A stretch of 64,000 nucleotides of DNA, taken from CAVQBJ01 sp963724405 (GTDB lineage Bacteria > Actinomycetota > Thermoleophilia > Solirubrobacterales > Solirubrobacteraceae). The position numbers and the translations under genes were made by a program. The notes under the pieces are model-generated. The model had not been told where the DNA came from. It ran no database searches and saw only the letters and a program-made list of their open reading frames with translations. Numbering within the stretch: position 1 is the stretch's first letter; each line of letters begins with the position of its first letter. This document shows positions 33,839-42,432 of this stretch, piece after piece. The stretch lies in NCBI GenBank assembly GCA_963724405.1, contig CAVRUQ010000015.1, positions 1-64,000 on the forward strand. Direction: 5' to 3'.

Positions 33839-34528
33839 TCAGCGCGGCGTGTGCGCGCGCAGGCTCTCCAGATCGGTGACCCGCAGCTGCCCGCGCCGGC
33901 GATCGACGAGCTGCTGGGCCTCGAGCTCACCGAGGACGCGGGAGACCGTCTGGCGGCTGAGCGCCAGCGCGTCGGCCAAGCGCTGCTGTGTGACGATCAG
34001 TTCCAGCGTGCCGCGTTCCTCGGACTCGTTGATGAGAAAGTGAACGACGCGCTCGAAGGCCGTCTTGCCCGCGAACTCGACGAGTCGACGCTGGGCCCGC
34101 TCTAGGCGCTGCGCCACGAGTCGCAGCCACCGGAAGCAGACCTCCGGCCGCAGCTCCACCAGCGTCTGCACCGTCGCCGTGTCGAACGCGATCGCCGCGA
34201 GCTCGGTCGACGCGACGGCCGTATAGGCGTAGGAGGTGTCGAGCACGACCGCCAGGTAGCCGATCGCCGCGCCGGGTCCGAGGAGCTCGATGATGAGCCG
34301 CTCGAACTGGGTCTCGTACACGAGCTCGGCCTCGCCGGATTCGATGATGTAGGTGAGCGACGGGCGGTCGCCCTGACGGAACAGAACGTCCCCTGCCTCC
34401 AGGAAGACGCGGGTTCCGAATGGGCGCAGCGCCTCGACGTCGTCCCGGGGCAGGGCCTGCACGTCGCCGGCGGTGAGGCTCGCCCGCAGCCAGCCGAGCG
34501 ACTCCCGGGCCGATCGCTCGGGTTCCAT
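33839..34528 (-). CDS. Crp/Fnr-family regulator
   Basis: 229 residues. N-terminal cyclic-nucleotide-binding-like barrel (FLEAGDVLFRQGDRPSLTYI, IIELLGPGAAIGYLAV) and a C-terminal winged helix with recognition helix in LADALALSRQTVSRVLGELE. The Crp phosphate-binding Arg-Ser pair is not evident, so the effector may not be cAMP. ATG overlaps the oxidoreductase stop by one base (TGATG), showing translational coupling. It may sense a metabolite for the island. Confidence 0.85.
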   Translation of the reverse strand: MEPERSARESLGWLRASLTAGDVQALPRDDVEALRPFGTRVFLEAGDVLFRQGDRPSLTYIIESGEAELVYETQFERLIIELLGPGAAIGYLAVVLDTSYAYTAVASTELAAIAFDTATVQTLVELRPEVCFRWLRLVAQRLERAQRRLVEFAGKTAFERVVHFLINESEERGTLELIVTQQRLADALALSRQTVSRVLGELEAQQLVDRRRGQLRVTDLESLRAHTPR

Positions 34529-35883
34529 CACCGCGATCCCGGGGGCAGTTGGCGCCGCAGCTCGACGAGGGCGAAGAAGAAGATCTCCGAGAAGGTCGGA
34601 AACGGCTGGATCGTGTCGTGCAGGACGCCGAGCGGCACCCCCGCGCGCACGGCCAGGGTCGCCTGCTGCATCCACTCGCCGGCCTCGGGACCAACGCCGT
34701 AAGCCCCGAGGAGGCGCTCGCCGTCCGACACGAGGGTGAGGAAGCCGGGCTGCTCGTCGTAGTCACGGGTGTACGTCGCCGTCTTGGGCACGGAGGCCAG
34801 CGACACGGTGGCGGTCACCGCGCCCTCGGTCGCTCCCACGGCCGCGCCCTGCGGGTGGGTGAAGATCACCCGAGGCACGGCGACGTAGTTGGCTTGCACG
34901 TCGTGACCGAGGATGTTGGCGGCCGCCACCCGCCCCTGGTACTTGCCGACATAGGTGAGCGGCCAGATGCCGGTCACGTCCCCGATCGCCCACAGGCCGT
35001 CGGCGACGCGCATGCGCGCGTCGACCGGCACCCCGCGGGGCTCGGCGGCCACGCCGACGGTCTCCAGTCCGATGTCCGCCACGCGAGCTCGTCGCCCGGT
35101 GGCGACGAGCAGCCGTTCTCCCCGCAGCTCGGGGCCGGACGGCAGCGCGACCACGAACCCGCCGCCTTCCCCCCGCACGGTGCTCGCCCGGGCGCCGAGG
35201 TGGATCGACACCCCGCGGCGAGCGAGCGCCTCGGCGATCGCCTCGCCGACGGGGCGGGGCTCGCGCGGGAGCAGGTGGTCCATGCCCTCAACGAGGTCGA
35301 CGGCGACACCGAAGGAGGCCATGGCCTGGGCCATCTCGACGCCGACCGGGCCGCCGCCGAGGATGATCAGGGAGCTCGGCAGGTCGCGCACGCCGGTCAC
35401 CTCGCGGTTGGTCCACACGCCGTCGAGGTCGCTCAGCCCGGGGATCGGCGGCAGCACCGGATCCGAGCCCGTGGCGAGCACGACGTCGCGAGCCGTCAGC
35501 CGGCGGTCGCCGACGGTGACGAGGCCGGGGCCGTCGAGCCGACCGCGGCCGCGAATGAGATCGATTCCGTGGTCGGACAGCCATGCCGCCTGGGCCGAGT
35601 CGTCGTACCCGGAGACCATGAAGTCCCGCCATCTAAGCGCCGCCGCCGCGTCGATGCCGGCACTGACCGCCTCACGGGCGCCCGGTACCGACAGCGCGGC
35701 CGCGACCGCCTCGCCGGGTCGCAACAGCGTCTTGGACGGTATGCAGGCGTAGTAAGAGCACTCGCCGGCCACGAGCTCGCGCTCGACGACCGCCACATGC
35801 CGGCCGCCCTCGGCCAGAGCGGCGGCGCAGTGCTCGCCGGCGGCTCCCGCGCCGATCAGGACGACGTCGTACTCGGTGCTCAC
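34528..35883 (-). CDS. class I pyridine nucleotide-disulfide oxidoreductase
   Basis: 451 residues from GTG 35883 (AAGGAG upstream). FAD motif VVLIGAGAAGEHCAAALAEG; redox pair ECSYYACIPSKTLLRP (C-x4-C as in lipoamide dehydrogenase and mercuric reductase); NAD motif LIILGGGPVGVEMAQAMASF; second FAD patch LWAIGDVTGIWPLT. The C-terminal dimer domain lacks a clear HxxxxE catalytic His-Glu pair (it reads GVLHDTIQPFPTFSEIF, which may supply it). Closest to putative mercuric-reductase-like flavoproteins. First gene of the regulator operon; preceded by GTAACG-N15-ACGAC. Confidence 0.85.
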   Translation of the reverse strand: MSTEYDVVLIGAGAAGEHCAAALAEGGRHVAVVERELVAGECSYYACIPSKTLLRPGEAVAAALSVPGAREAVSAGIDAAAALRWRDFMVSGYDDSAQAAWLSDHGIDLIRGRGRLDGPGLVTVGDRRLTARDVVLATGSDPVLPPIPGLSDLDGVWTNREVTGVRDLPSSLIILGGGPVGVEMAQAMASFGVAVDLVEGMDHLLPREPRPVGEAIAEALARRGVSIHLGARASTVRGEGGGFVVALPSGPELRGERLLVATGRRARVADIGLETVGVAAEPRGVPVDARMRVADGLWAIGDVTGIWPLTYVGKYQGRVAAANILGHDVQANYVAVPRVIFTHPQGAAVGATEGAVTATVSLASVPKTATYTRDYDEQPGFLTLVSDGERLLGAYGVGPEAGEWMQQATLAVRAGVPLGVLHDTIQPFPTFSEIFFFALVELRRQLPPGSR

Positions 35884-35933
35884 ACTGCTCCTTCTCGGGG
35901 ACCGGCACGGATCGGACGCGGCATAGCGCCCTA

Positions 35934-35959
35934 GTCGTGGCGGCGGCCCATTCCGTTAC
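35934..35959 (-). promoter_or_regulatory. island ECF-type promoter, site 2 (oxidoreductase-crp-sigma)
   Basis: Minus strand GTAACG (35959-35954), 15 nt, ACGAC (35938-35934), 51 bp before the GTG. Weakest -10 of the set. Confidence 0.55.
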
Positions 35960-35989
35960 GGGCGGGAGACACTGCCCACCCGCCAGCGT

Positions 35990-36015
35990 GTAACGCATGG
36001 GCCGGCAGGGCAGAC
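35990..36015 (+). promoter_or_regulatory. island ECF-type promoter, site 1 (GH15)
   Basis: GTAACG (35990-35995), 15 nt, CAGAC (36011-36015), 35 bp before the ATG at 36051. Divergent from site 2. Confidence 0.6.
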
Positions 36016-36050
36016 GCCACGCCCGTCTGTGACCACGAAGAGGAGGCAGA

Positions 36051-37943
36051 ATGCCTGGCCACACGAGCAAGGCGGTGGAGCCGCCGGGCGACGGCTTCAC
36101 CGGGTACGCGCCTATCGCCGACTACGGGCTGCTCGCCGACTGCAACTCGGCGGCGCTGGTCACGCGCGCCGGCTCGATCGACTGGCTGTGCCTCCCCCGA
36201 TACGACAGCCCCGCCGTGTTCGCCGCCATCCTCGATCCGCGGGCCGGGCGCTGGGCGATCGCGCCGGCGGCCCCGTCGAGTGTGACCCGGCGCTATCGGC
36301 CCGGGACGCTGGTCATCGAGTCGACGTTCACCACCGACAGCGGCCAGGTGCGCCTCACCGACGCGCTCGTGTTCGCCGAGGGCCAGCGCGGCCACGATCT
36401 CGGGCTGGACGCGCCGCATGAGCTGGTGCGTCTCGTGGAGGGTCTCAGCGGGCGTGTCGAGCTTGTCATGGAGCTGGCGCCGCGGCCGGAGTACGGCCTC
36501 GTGCGGCCGCTGCTGCGCGTGGTCGACGGCGGCGGACGCACGTTCGGCGGTCCGAACCAGATCGCCGTCAGTGCCACGGTGGCGCTCGAGCTCGAGGATG
36601 CGGCGTTCCGTGCTCGCTTCGCGCTCGGCCCGCGTGAGCAGGCGGGCTTCGCGCTGCGCTGGGCGGCGGTGGAGAGCCCGCCGCCGAAGCCCCGCCCGCC
36701 CGAGGGCGTCGCTGGTGCGATCGACGACACCGCCGAGGGCTGGCGCTCGTGGGAGGCCGAGCACGACATCTACGACGGCCCGTACCGCGATCTCGTGCGC
36801 CTCAGCTCGCGCGTGCTCAAGGGGCTGACCTACCGGCCGACCGGCGCGATCGTGGCGGCGCCAACGACATCGTTGCCCGAGACGGTCGGCGGCGAGCGCA
36901 ACTGGGACTACCGCTACGCGTGGATCCGCGACGCCAGCCTCACGCTCCAGGCGCTCTACATCGGCGCCTGCTCGGACGAGGCCGAGAACTTCGCGTCGTT
37001 CATGACCAGCTCGGCCGGCGGGCGCGCGGGCCAGGGCTCGCTGCAGATCATGTACGGCATCGGTGGCGAGCACGACCTGTCCGAACGCGAGCTCACGCAT
37101 CTCCGCGGCTGGCGCGACTCGGCGCCGGTACGGGTCGGCAACGGCGCCTGGGGACAGACGCAGCTCGACGTGTACGGCGAGCTGCTGCAGTCGCTGCACC
37201 TCTATCGCGAGCGGCTCGGCGACCTGCACCCCGAGATCCAGCAATTCGTGGCCGAGCTCGCCGACGAGGCGGCCCGGCGCTGGCCCGAGCCCGACGCCGG
37301 GATGTGGGAGATGCGCGGCCCCGCTCGACATCACCTCTCCTCCAAGGTGCTGTGCTGGACGGCGCTCGACCGCGCGATCGACCTCGCGCCGCAGCTCGGC
37401 GAGCACGCCCGGGTCGAGCACTGGACGACCGAGCGCGACCGCATCCGCAAGGCGGTACTGACACGCGGCTGGAGCGAGCAGCTCGGCGCCTACGCGCAGT
37501 CCTTCGACTCCGACGAGCTCGATGCTGCGCAACTGCTGATGGCGACGGTCGGCTTCCTGCCCGGAACCGACGAGCGCATGCGGTCGACGATCGACGCAAT
37601 CGCTGCCGGGCTCGACGAGGGCGGTCTCGTGCTGCGCTACCGCAACCAGGAGGGGCGCAACGCCGACGGACTGAACGGCGAGGAGGGTACATTCGTGATC
37701 TGCTCGTTCTGGCTGGTGTCCGCGCTCGCCCAGGCCGGCGAGGTCGAGCGCGCGGAGGCGCTGTTCGAGCGGCTGGTCGGCTACGCCAACGACCTCGGCC
37801 TACTGGCCGAGGAGATCGACACCGCCAGCGGCGAGCAGCTCGGCAACTTTCCGCAGGCCTTCAGCCATATCGGCCTCATCACCGCCGCCTGGGAGATCGA
37901 CAAGGCCCGCGGGCGAGCCGGCGCGATCGCCGCGATGGAGTGA
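36051..37943 (+). CDS. GH15 glucoamylase/trehalase-like glycoside hydrolase
   Basis: 630 residues, with AGAGGAGG before the ATG. N-terminal beta-sandwich domain starts YAPIADYGLLADCNSAALVT and GSIDWLCLPRYDSPAVF. The (alpha/alpha)6 catalytic domain carries GGERNWDYRYAWIRDASLTL (general acid region) and GLLAEEIDTASGEQLGNFPQ with the second catalytic Glu. Cytosolic GH15 enzymes in actinobacteria act on trehalose, glucans or related glucosides and release glucose. In this island it could provide the sugar for the oxidases and lactonases. It has its own ECF-type promoter. Confidence 0.9.
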   Translation: MPGHTSKAVEPPGDGFTGYAPIADYGLLADCNSAALVTRAGSIDWLCLPRYDSPAVFAAILDPRAGRWAIAPAAPSSVTRRYRPGTLVIESTFTTDSGQVRLTDALVFAEGQRGHDLGLDAPHELVRLVEGLSGRVELVMELAPRPEYGLVRPLLRVVDGGGRTFGGPNQIAVSATVALELEDAAFRARFALGPREQAGFALRWAAVESPPPKPRPPEGVAGAIDDTAEGWRSWEAEHDIYDGPYRDLVRLSSRVLKGLTYRPTGAIVAAPTTSLPETVGGERNWDYRYAWIRDASLTLQALYIGACSDEAENFASFMTSSAGGRAGQGSLQIMYGIGGEHDLSERELTHLRGWRDSAPVRVGNGAWGQTQLDVYGELLQSLHLYRERLGDLHPEIQQFVAELADEAARRWPEPDAGMWEMRGPARHHLSSKVLCWTALDRAIDLAPQLGEHARVEHWTTERDRIRKAVLTRGWSEQLGAYAQSFDSDELDAAQLLMATVGFLPGTDERMRSTIDAIAAGLDEGGLVLRYRNQEGRNADGLNGEEGTFVICSFWLVSALAQAGEVERAEALFERLVGYANDLGLLAEEIDTASGEQLGNFPQAFSHIGLITAAWEIDKARGRAGAIAAME

Positions 37944-37966
37944 GCCACCGCGGCGGGCCAGCCCCT

Positions 37967-37992
37967 GTAACGGTGGCCGGCCGCCTGCAGAC
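37967..37992 (+). promoter_or_regulatory. island ECF-type promoter, site 3 (SMP-30 operon)
   Basis: GTAACG (37967-37972), 15 nt, CAGAC (37988-37992), 9 nt before the ATG at 38002, so the message would be nearly leaderless. Confidence 0.65.
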
Positions 37993-38001
37993 GTACGCGC
38001 G

Positions 38002-39063
38002 ATGAGAGACCTGCAGGCACGTCGCGCAGCCACTCTCACACCGGGCAGGGAGGCCGACGAGCATCCGTTCGTCGCCCACGACGCCTCGTTCGCGTCCGTG
38101 ACGGGTCGCGCTCCGCGGCTCGTGCGCGTCGTCGAGTGCGACGCGCACGAGGGCCCGGTCTACGACGGCGACGAGGACGCGCTGTACTTCACGACGCTGC
38201 CCGTCTCAACCAGCGTTCCGCTCCCGGGCTACCCGCTGGTGGCCATCAAGCGGCTCGCGCTGCACGAGCTGCGCCTGCCGCTGCACCCCGAACGAATCAC
38301 GATCGTCTGCGCGGACGCCCGCCAAGCCAACGGCATGGCCCGCTCGCCGGACGGCGAGCTGATCGTCTGCGAGCAAGGCTCGCACACCAACCCGGCGGCG
38401 ATCGCGCGGATCGCGCCCGCCACCGGGACGCGCCGGCCGCTCGTCGATGCGTTCCGCGGGCTGGCGCTGAACTCGCCGAACGACGTCGTCCTGAAGAGCG
38501 ACGGCAGCATCTGGTTCACCGACCCGTCGTACGGCTTCCTGCAGGGCTTTCGCCCGACGCCGCAGCTCGGCGACTACGTCTTCCGGCTCGACCCGGACTC
38601 CGGGGCGTTGAGCGTCGTCGCCGACGGCCTGGACAAGCCCAACGGGCTCGCGTTCTCCCCCGACGAGCGCACGCTGTACGTGGGTGACAGCGGCGCCAAC
38701 CAGGAGGCCGGCAGCTTTCACGTCGCCCGCCCGCACCACATCGTCGCGTTCGACGTGCGCGACGGCCGCCACCTCGGGCCGGCCCGCCTGTTCGCGCACA
38801 CGAGCCCCGGCTTTCCCGACGGGATGGCCGTCGACGAGGCCGGACGTGTGTACGCCTCGGCCTTCGGTGGCGTGCAGGTATTCAGCCCCGAGGGCGACCT
38901 CATCGGCGAGATCGCGCTGCCCGGCGCCGTAAACCACTGCTTCGGCGGGCCCGAGGGCAACCTCCTGTTCATCACCGCCGACCGCGCGCTGTGGGCCGCC
39001 GTGCTCGAGGCGGTCGGTCCGCCCCAACCACCGACTGACCACCGCGTCCCGAAAGGAGCCTGA
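38002..39063 (+). CDS. SMP-30/gluconolactonase-family protein
   Basis: 353 residues, beta-propeller lactonase. Metal-site patches: VVECDAHEGPVYDGDEDALY (Glu), NGMARSPDGELIVCEQGSH, LALNSPNDVVLKSDGSIWFT (Asn), and KPNGLAFSPDERTLYVGDSG with GFPDGMAVDEAG (Asp). It hydrolyses sugar lactones to acids. First of four head-to-tail genes (38002-42426) with near-zero gaps. It directly follows the ECF-type promoter. Confidence 0.85.
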   Translation: MRDLQARRAATLTPGREADEHPFVAHDASFASVTGRAPRLVRVVECDAHEGPVYDGDEDALYFTTLPVSTSVPLPGYPLVAIKRLALHELRLPLHPERITIVCADARQANGMARSPDGELIVCEQGSHTNPAAIARIAPATGTRRPLVDAFRGLALNSPNDVVLKSDGSIWFTDPSYGFLQGFRPTPQLGDYVFRLDPDSGALSVVADGLDKPNGLAFSPDERTLYVGDSGANQEAGSFHVARPHHIVAFDVRDGRHLGPARLFAHTSPGFPDGMAVDEAGRVYASAFGGVQVFSPEGDLIGEIALPGAVNHCFGGPEGNLLFITADRALWAAVLEAVGPPQPPTDHRVPKGA

Positions 39064-39067
39064 GGCC

Positions 39068-40258
39068 ATGGCCGTCCTGCGCACGAGAAGAGTCCTCGAA
39101 CCGGCCGGCGTCGACGCCGTGCTGGAGGCCGGGGTGGACAAAGCGTTGCAGCACGGCTACCGCGTCGTGATCGCCGTCGTCGACGGCGCGGGCGAGCTGA
39201 TCGGCTTCCGGCGCACACCCGGCGCTCAGATCGCCAGCTCGCGCGTCGCGCACGACAAGGCACGCACGGCGGCGATCTTCATGCGGCCCAGCCGCGAGAT
39301 CGAGGAACAGGTGACGAACGGGCGCCTCGGCGCGCTGGCCCTGCACGGCGCCCGCGCGCTCACCGGCGGCATACCGCTGCGCGTCGACGGCGAGGTCGTG
39401 GGCGCCGTCGGCTGCAGCGGCGAGACGCCCGCCGAGGACGAGTCCGTGGCCGTGGCGGCCGCGGCGAGCCCGCTGGCAACCGTCGAGCAGCGCGCACTCA
39501 CCGAGGAGGGCGCAAGCCTGGTGGCCGCGGCGGTCGCGCGCGTCGCCCGCGAACGCTCGGTCGGGCCCGTGGCGGCCGTCGTGGACGCCGCCGGCGAGCT
39601 GATGTACCTCTGGCGCCCTGACGACGCGCAGGTGGCCAGCGTCGGCGTCGCCAGCGACAAGGCCCGCACGGCGGCCATCTACCGGCGACCAAGCAAGGAC
39701 TTCGAGGATCAGGCCTCGGGGGGCCGCCCCTCGGCGCTGCACCTGGCGCGTGCGGTGCCGCTGCAGGGCGGCATGCCGATCATCGTCGACGGACAGGTGG
39801 TCGGCGCGGTGGGCGTCAGCGGGGCGTCCTCGGCCGACGAGGACCAAGACCTTGCGGTCACGGGCGCGCAGGCCCTGCACGGGGCCACCGAGCCGACGGC
39901 GAGCCACTTCTCCGCCGACGACGTCGCGGCCGCCTTCGCGCGCGGCGGCCTGCTGCTCGACACGCCGGCGTACAAGATCGACGCCGGGCGGCGCGACGCG
40001 CCCGGCGAGGCCGAGTACCACGAACGCGTCGCCGACGTCATGCACGTGGTCCGCGGCGAGGCGACCGTGGCGGTCGCCGGGCGCATGATCGACGCCCACC
40101 AGGTCGCCGACGGGGAGCGCCGCGCCAGCGCCCTGGAAGGCGCCACCGAGCACCACCTCGCCGAGGGTGACGTGATGGCGATCCCCAGCGGAGTCCCACA
40201 CCAGTTCACCGCCGTCTCGGACCCGTTCCTGTACCTCGTGGTGAAGGTCGTCGGCTGA
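39068..40258 (+). CDS. tandem GlcG/HbpS-domain protein fused to a cupin
   Basis: 396 residues in three parts: two GlcG/HbpS-like (DUF336) domains, each with VVDAxGEL, SxxxAxDKARTAAI, a RPSxxxE turn and a GGxPxxVDGxVVGAVGxSG end (about residues 10-130 and 145-275), then a cupin (about 290-396: EYHERVADVMHVVRGEATVA and EHHLAEGDVMAIPSGVPHQF). GlcG/HbpS domains bind haem or small oxidised metabolites. The double-domain plus cupin layout is unusual. Sits 4 nt after the first SMP-30 gene. Confidence 0.75.
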   Translation: MAVLRTRRVLEPAGVDAVLEAGVDKALQHGYRVVIAVVDGAGELIGFRRTPGAQIASSRVAHDKARTAAIFMRPSREIEEQVTNGRLGALALHGARALTGGIPLRVDGEVVGAVGCSGETPAEDESVAVAAAASPLATVEQRALTEEGASLVAAAVARVARERSVGPVAAVVDAAGELMYLWRPDDAQVASVGVASDKARTAAIYRRPSKDFEDQASGGRPSALHLARAVPLQGGMPIIVDGQVVGAVGVSGASSADEDQDLAVTGAQALHGATEPTASHFSADDVAAAFARGGLLLDTPAYKIDAGRRDAPGEAEYHERVADVMHVVRGEATVAVAGRMIDAHQVADGERRASALEGATEHHLAEGDVMAIPSGVPHQFTAVSDPFLYLVVKVVG

Positions 40259-41869
40259 ATGCCCGCCGCGCCCTACGTCCGCGTCCCGGGACCCGCCGAG
40301 CTGCTGCCGGCCCGGCCGGACGCCGTCATCGACCTGCAGACCGACGAGGGCGCCGCGCTCGTGGGCGGGCAGTGGCGCTTCCTCGAGGCGCAGGTGCGCC
40401 GGGTCCCCTTCGTCGAGGTCGCCGATGACCTCGGCCCCGGCCAGACCCCGAACGAGACGTACGACATCGAGCCCCACGCCGAGGCCCCCGACTTCGACGA
40501 CTCGGACTGGCGGGCGCTTGACCCCCAGCAGACGCAGCTGCGCCTCGCCGGTGGCCTCGTGTGCTTCTGCTGGTACCGGACCGCACTCACTGTGCCCGAG
40601 CGGATCGGCACGTTTGATCCGACCGGCGCCACGGTCGTGTTCGAGGTCATCATCGACGACTACGCCGAGGTGTGGGTCAACGGCGAGCTCGGCCATCGCA
40701 TCGGCCAGACCGGCGGCGCCGTCGTGGCCGGCTTCAACGCCCCCAACCGGGTCCTGCTCACGACCGACGCGCGCGCCGGGGAGCGCTTTCATATCGCGGT
40801 GTTCGGGATCAACGGGCCGATCTCGACCGCCCCGCAGAACTACATCTGGATGCGCACGGCGACCCTCGACCTGTACGCGGACGGCCAGACCACCACCGTG
40901 GCCGAGGCGGAGCTGTCGGTGACGCGACGCGACCGGCGGCTTGAGGCGATCGTCGCGTCCGACGCGCGGCTGCAGTGCGTGGCCACCGGCTTTCAGTTCA
41001 CCGAGGGCCCGGTGTGGGCCGACGACGGGCTGCTGTTCAGCTCCCCGAACACCAACTGCATCTACCGCTGGGAGCCGCCGGGCGTGCTCAGCGTGTTCCG
41101 CGCAAAGAGCGGCTACACCGGCCACGACATCGGCCGCTACGCCCAGCCCGGATCCAACGGCCTGACCTTCGACTCCGCGCAGCGCCTGACACTGTGCCAG
41201 CACGGCAACCGCCGCGTGATCCGCGTCGAGCCGCACGGCAACATCACCGTCCTGGCCGACGCCTTCCAGGGCCGGCGCCTGAACAGCCCCAACGACCTCG
41301 TCTACCGCTCCGACGACATGCTGTTCTTCACCGACCCGCCCTTCGGCCTGCCCGCCACCTTCGAGGACCCCGACAAGGAGCTGCCCTTCAGCGGCGTGTT
41401 CGCCGTCGCCGCCAACACCGCCACGCTGGTCAGCGACGAGCTCGCGGGCCCCAACGGCCTCGCCTTCTCGCCCGACGAGCGCTACCTGTACGTCGGCAAC
41501 TGGGATCTCGAGCACAAGGTGGTCGTCCGCTACGAGATCGACGGGACCGGCGCCGTGCTCGGCAGCGACGTGCTGTGCGACCTGACTGACGAGGCCGGCG
41601 ACGCGGCCATCGATGGCCTGAAGGTCGACCGCGAGGGCAACGTCTACATCTGCGGCCCGGGCGGCATATGGATCGTGGCGCCGACCGGCGAGCGCCTGGG
41701 CGCGCTCGTCCTGCCCGAGGAGCCGCACAACCTGGCCTGGGGCGACGCCGACGCCCGCACCCTGTACGTGTGCGCGCTCACCAGCGTGTACCGCGTTCGC
41801 CTGCACATCCCCGGGATTCGCCCCGACCCGCCGGGCGCCGCCCGCCGACCCAAGGAGACCGCCCGATGA
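40259..41869 (+). CDS. SMP-30/gluconolactonase with N-terminal beta-sandwich domain
   Basis: 536 residues; its ATG abuts the previous TGA. Residues about 1-215 form a separate domain (VFEVIIDDYAEVWVNGELGH; NAPNRVLLTTDARAGERFHI) like the sugar-binding jelly-roll of glycosidases. The rest is an SMP-30 propeller: CVATGFQFTEGPVWADDGLL, GSNGLTFDSAQRLTLCQHGN, RLNSPNDLVYRSDDMLFFTD and LAGPNGLAFSPDERYLYVGN. A second lactonase in the operon suggests either two lactone substrates or a lactone plus a polymer-bound one. Confidence 0.85.
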   Translation: MPAAPYVRVPGPAELLPARPDAVIDLQTDEGAALVGGQWRFLEAQVRRVPFVEVADDLGPGQTPNETYDIEPHAEAPDFDDSDWRALDPQQTQLRLAGGLVCFCWYRTALTVPERIGTFDPTGATVVFEVIIDDYAEVWVNGELGHRIGQTGGAVVAGFNAPNRVLLTTDARAGERFHIAVFGINGPISTAPQNYIWMRTATLDLYADGQTTTVAEAELSVTRRDRRLEAIVASDARLQCVATGFQFTEGPVWADDGLLFSSPNTNCIYRWEPPGVLSVFRAKSGYTGHDIGRYAQPGSNGLTFDSAQRLTLCQHGNRRVIRVEPHGNITVLADAFQGRRLNSPNDLVYRSDDMLFFTDPPFGLPATFEDPDKELPFSGVFAVAANTATLVSDELAGPNGLAFSPDERYLYVGNWDLEHKVVVRYEIDGTGAVLGSDVLCDLTDEAGDAAIDGLKVDREGNVYICGPGGIWIVAPTGERLGALVLPEEPHNLAWGDADARTLYVCALTSVYRVRLHIPGIRPDPPGAARRPKETAR

Positions 41870-42426
41870 GCAAGTCACTCGTACCCGGCGTGACCGTGCC
41901 CGACTTCACCTTGCCCGACGACGCCGGCGTCCCGCGCACCCTGTCCGAGCTGCAGGGCGACAACGCGATGGTGCTGATGCTCGGGCGCGGCGAGCACTGC
42001 CCCCGCGAGCGCCAGCACCAGCGTGAGATGTTGCCCCTGCACGGCTGGTGCGCCGTCGGCTTCACCTCGCTGGTGACCGTGCTCCCCAACGACCTGCACG
42101 ACACCAACAAGATGCGCCTGGCTACCGGGGCTTACTGGACCTACCTCGCCGACGCCGAGTACGAGGTGCAGGGCATGCTCGACATCCGCGAGTACACCGA
42201 CCCCCACCATCGAGCGACCGTGCCGCACACGCTGGTGCTCTCCCCCGGGCTGAAGATCGAGAAGAGCTACGTCGGATACTGGTTCTTCGGCCGCCCATCG
42301 CCGTGGCAGCTGTGGTCCGACCTGGGCGAGGTGTTCGCCCGGATAAAAGCGGACTTCGACCCCACCCTGCCCGACGCGCGCGCCGCCTGGGAAGCGGCGC
42401 AGGCGCGTCCGGGATCGAGCGCCTGA
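41866..42426 (+). CDS. AhpC/TSA-type redoxin
   Basis: 186 residues, ATGA overlap with the gene before. Thioredoxin-fold start VPDFTLPDDAGVPRTLSELQ; the usual peroxidatic region is altered to LMLGRGEHCPRERQHQREML, with one Cys at the expected place. Later HTLVLSPGLKIEKSYVGYWF is normal. Probably a peroxiredoxin-like protein, useful if the GMC oxidoreductase makes H2O2. End of the operon. Confidence 0.7.
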   Translation: MSKSLVPGVTVPDFTLPDDAGVPRTLSELQGDNAMVLMLGRGEHCPRERQHQREMLPLHGWCAVGFTSLVTVLPNDLHDTNKMRLATGAYWTYLADAEYEVQGMLDIREYTDPHHRATVPHTLVLSPGLKIEKSYVGYWFFGRPSPWQLWSDLGEVFARIKADFDPTLPDARAAWEAAQARPGSSA

Positions 42427-42432
42427 GGCGAC

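Noticed and set aside
38972..41878. 968-residue reading frame on the minus strand
   Set aside because: It lies opposite two SMP-30 genes and the GlcG-cupin gene, which have all their motifs; the minus protein is Val/Asp/Gly shadow sequence.
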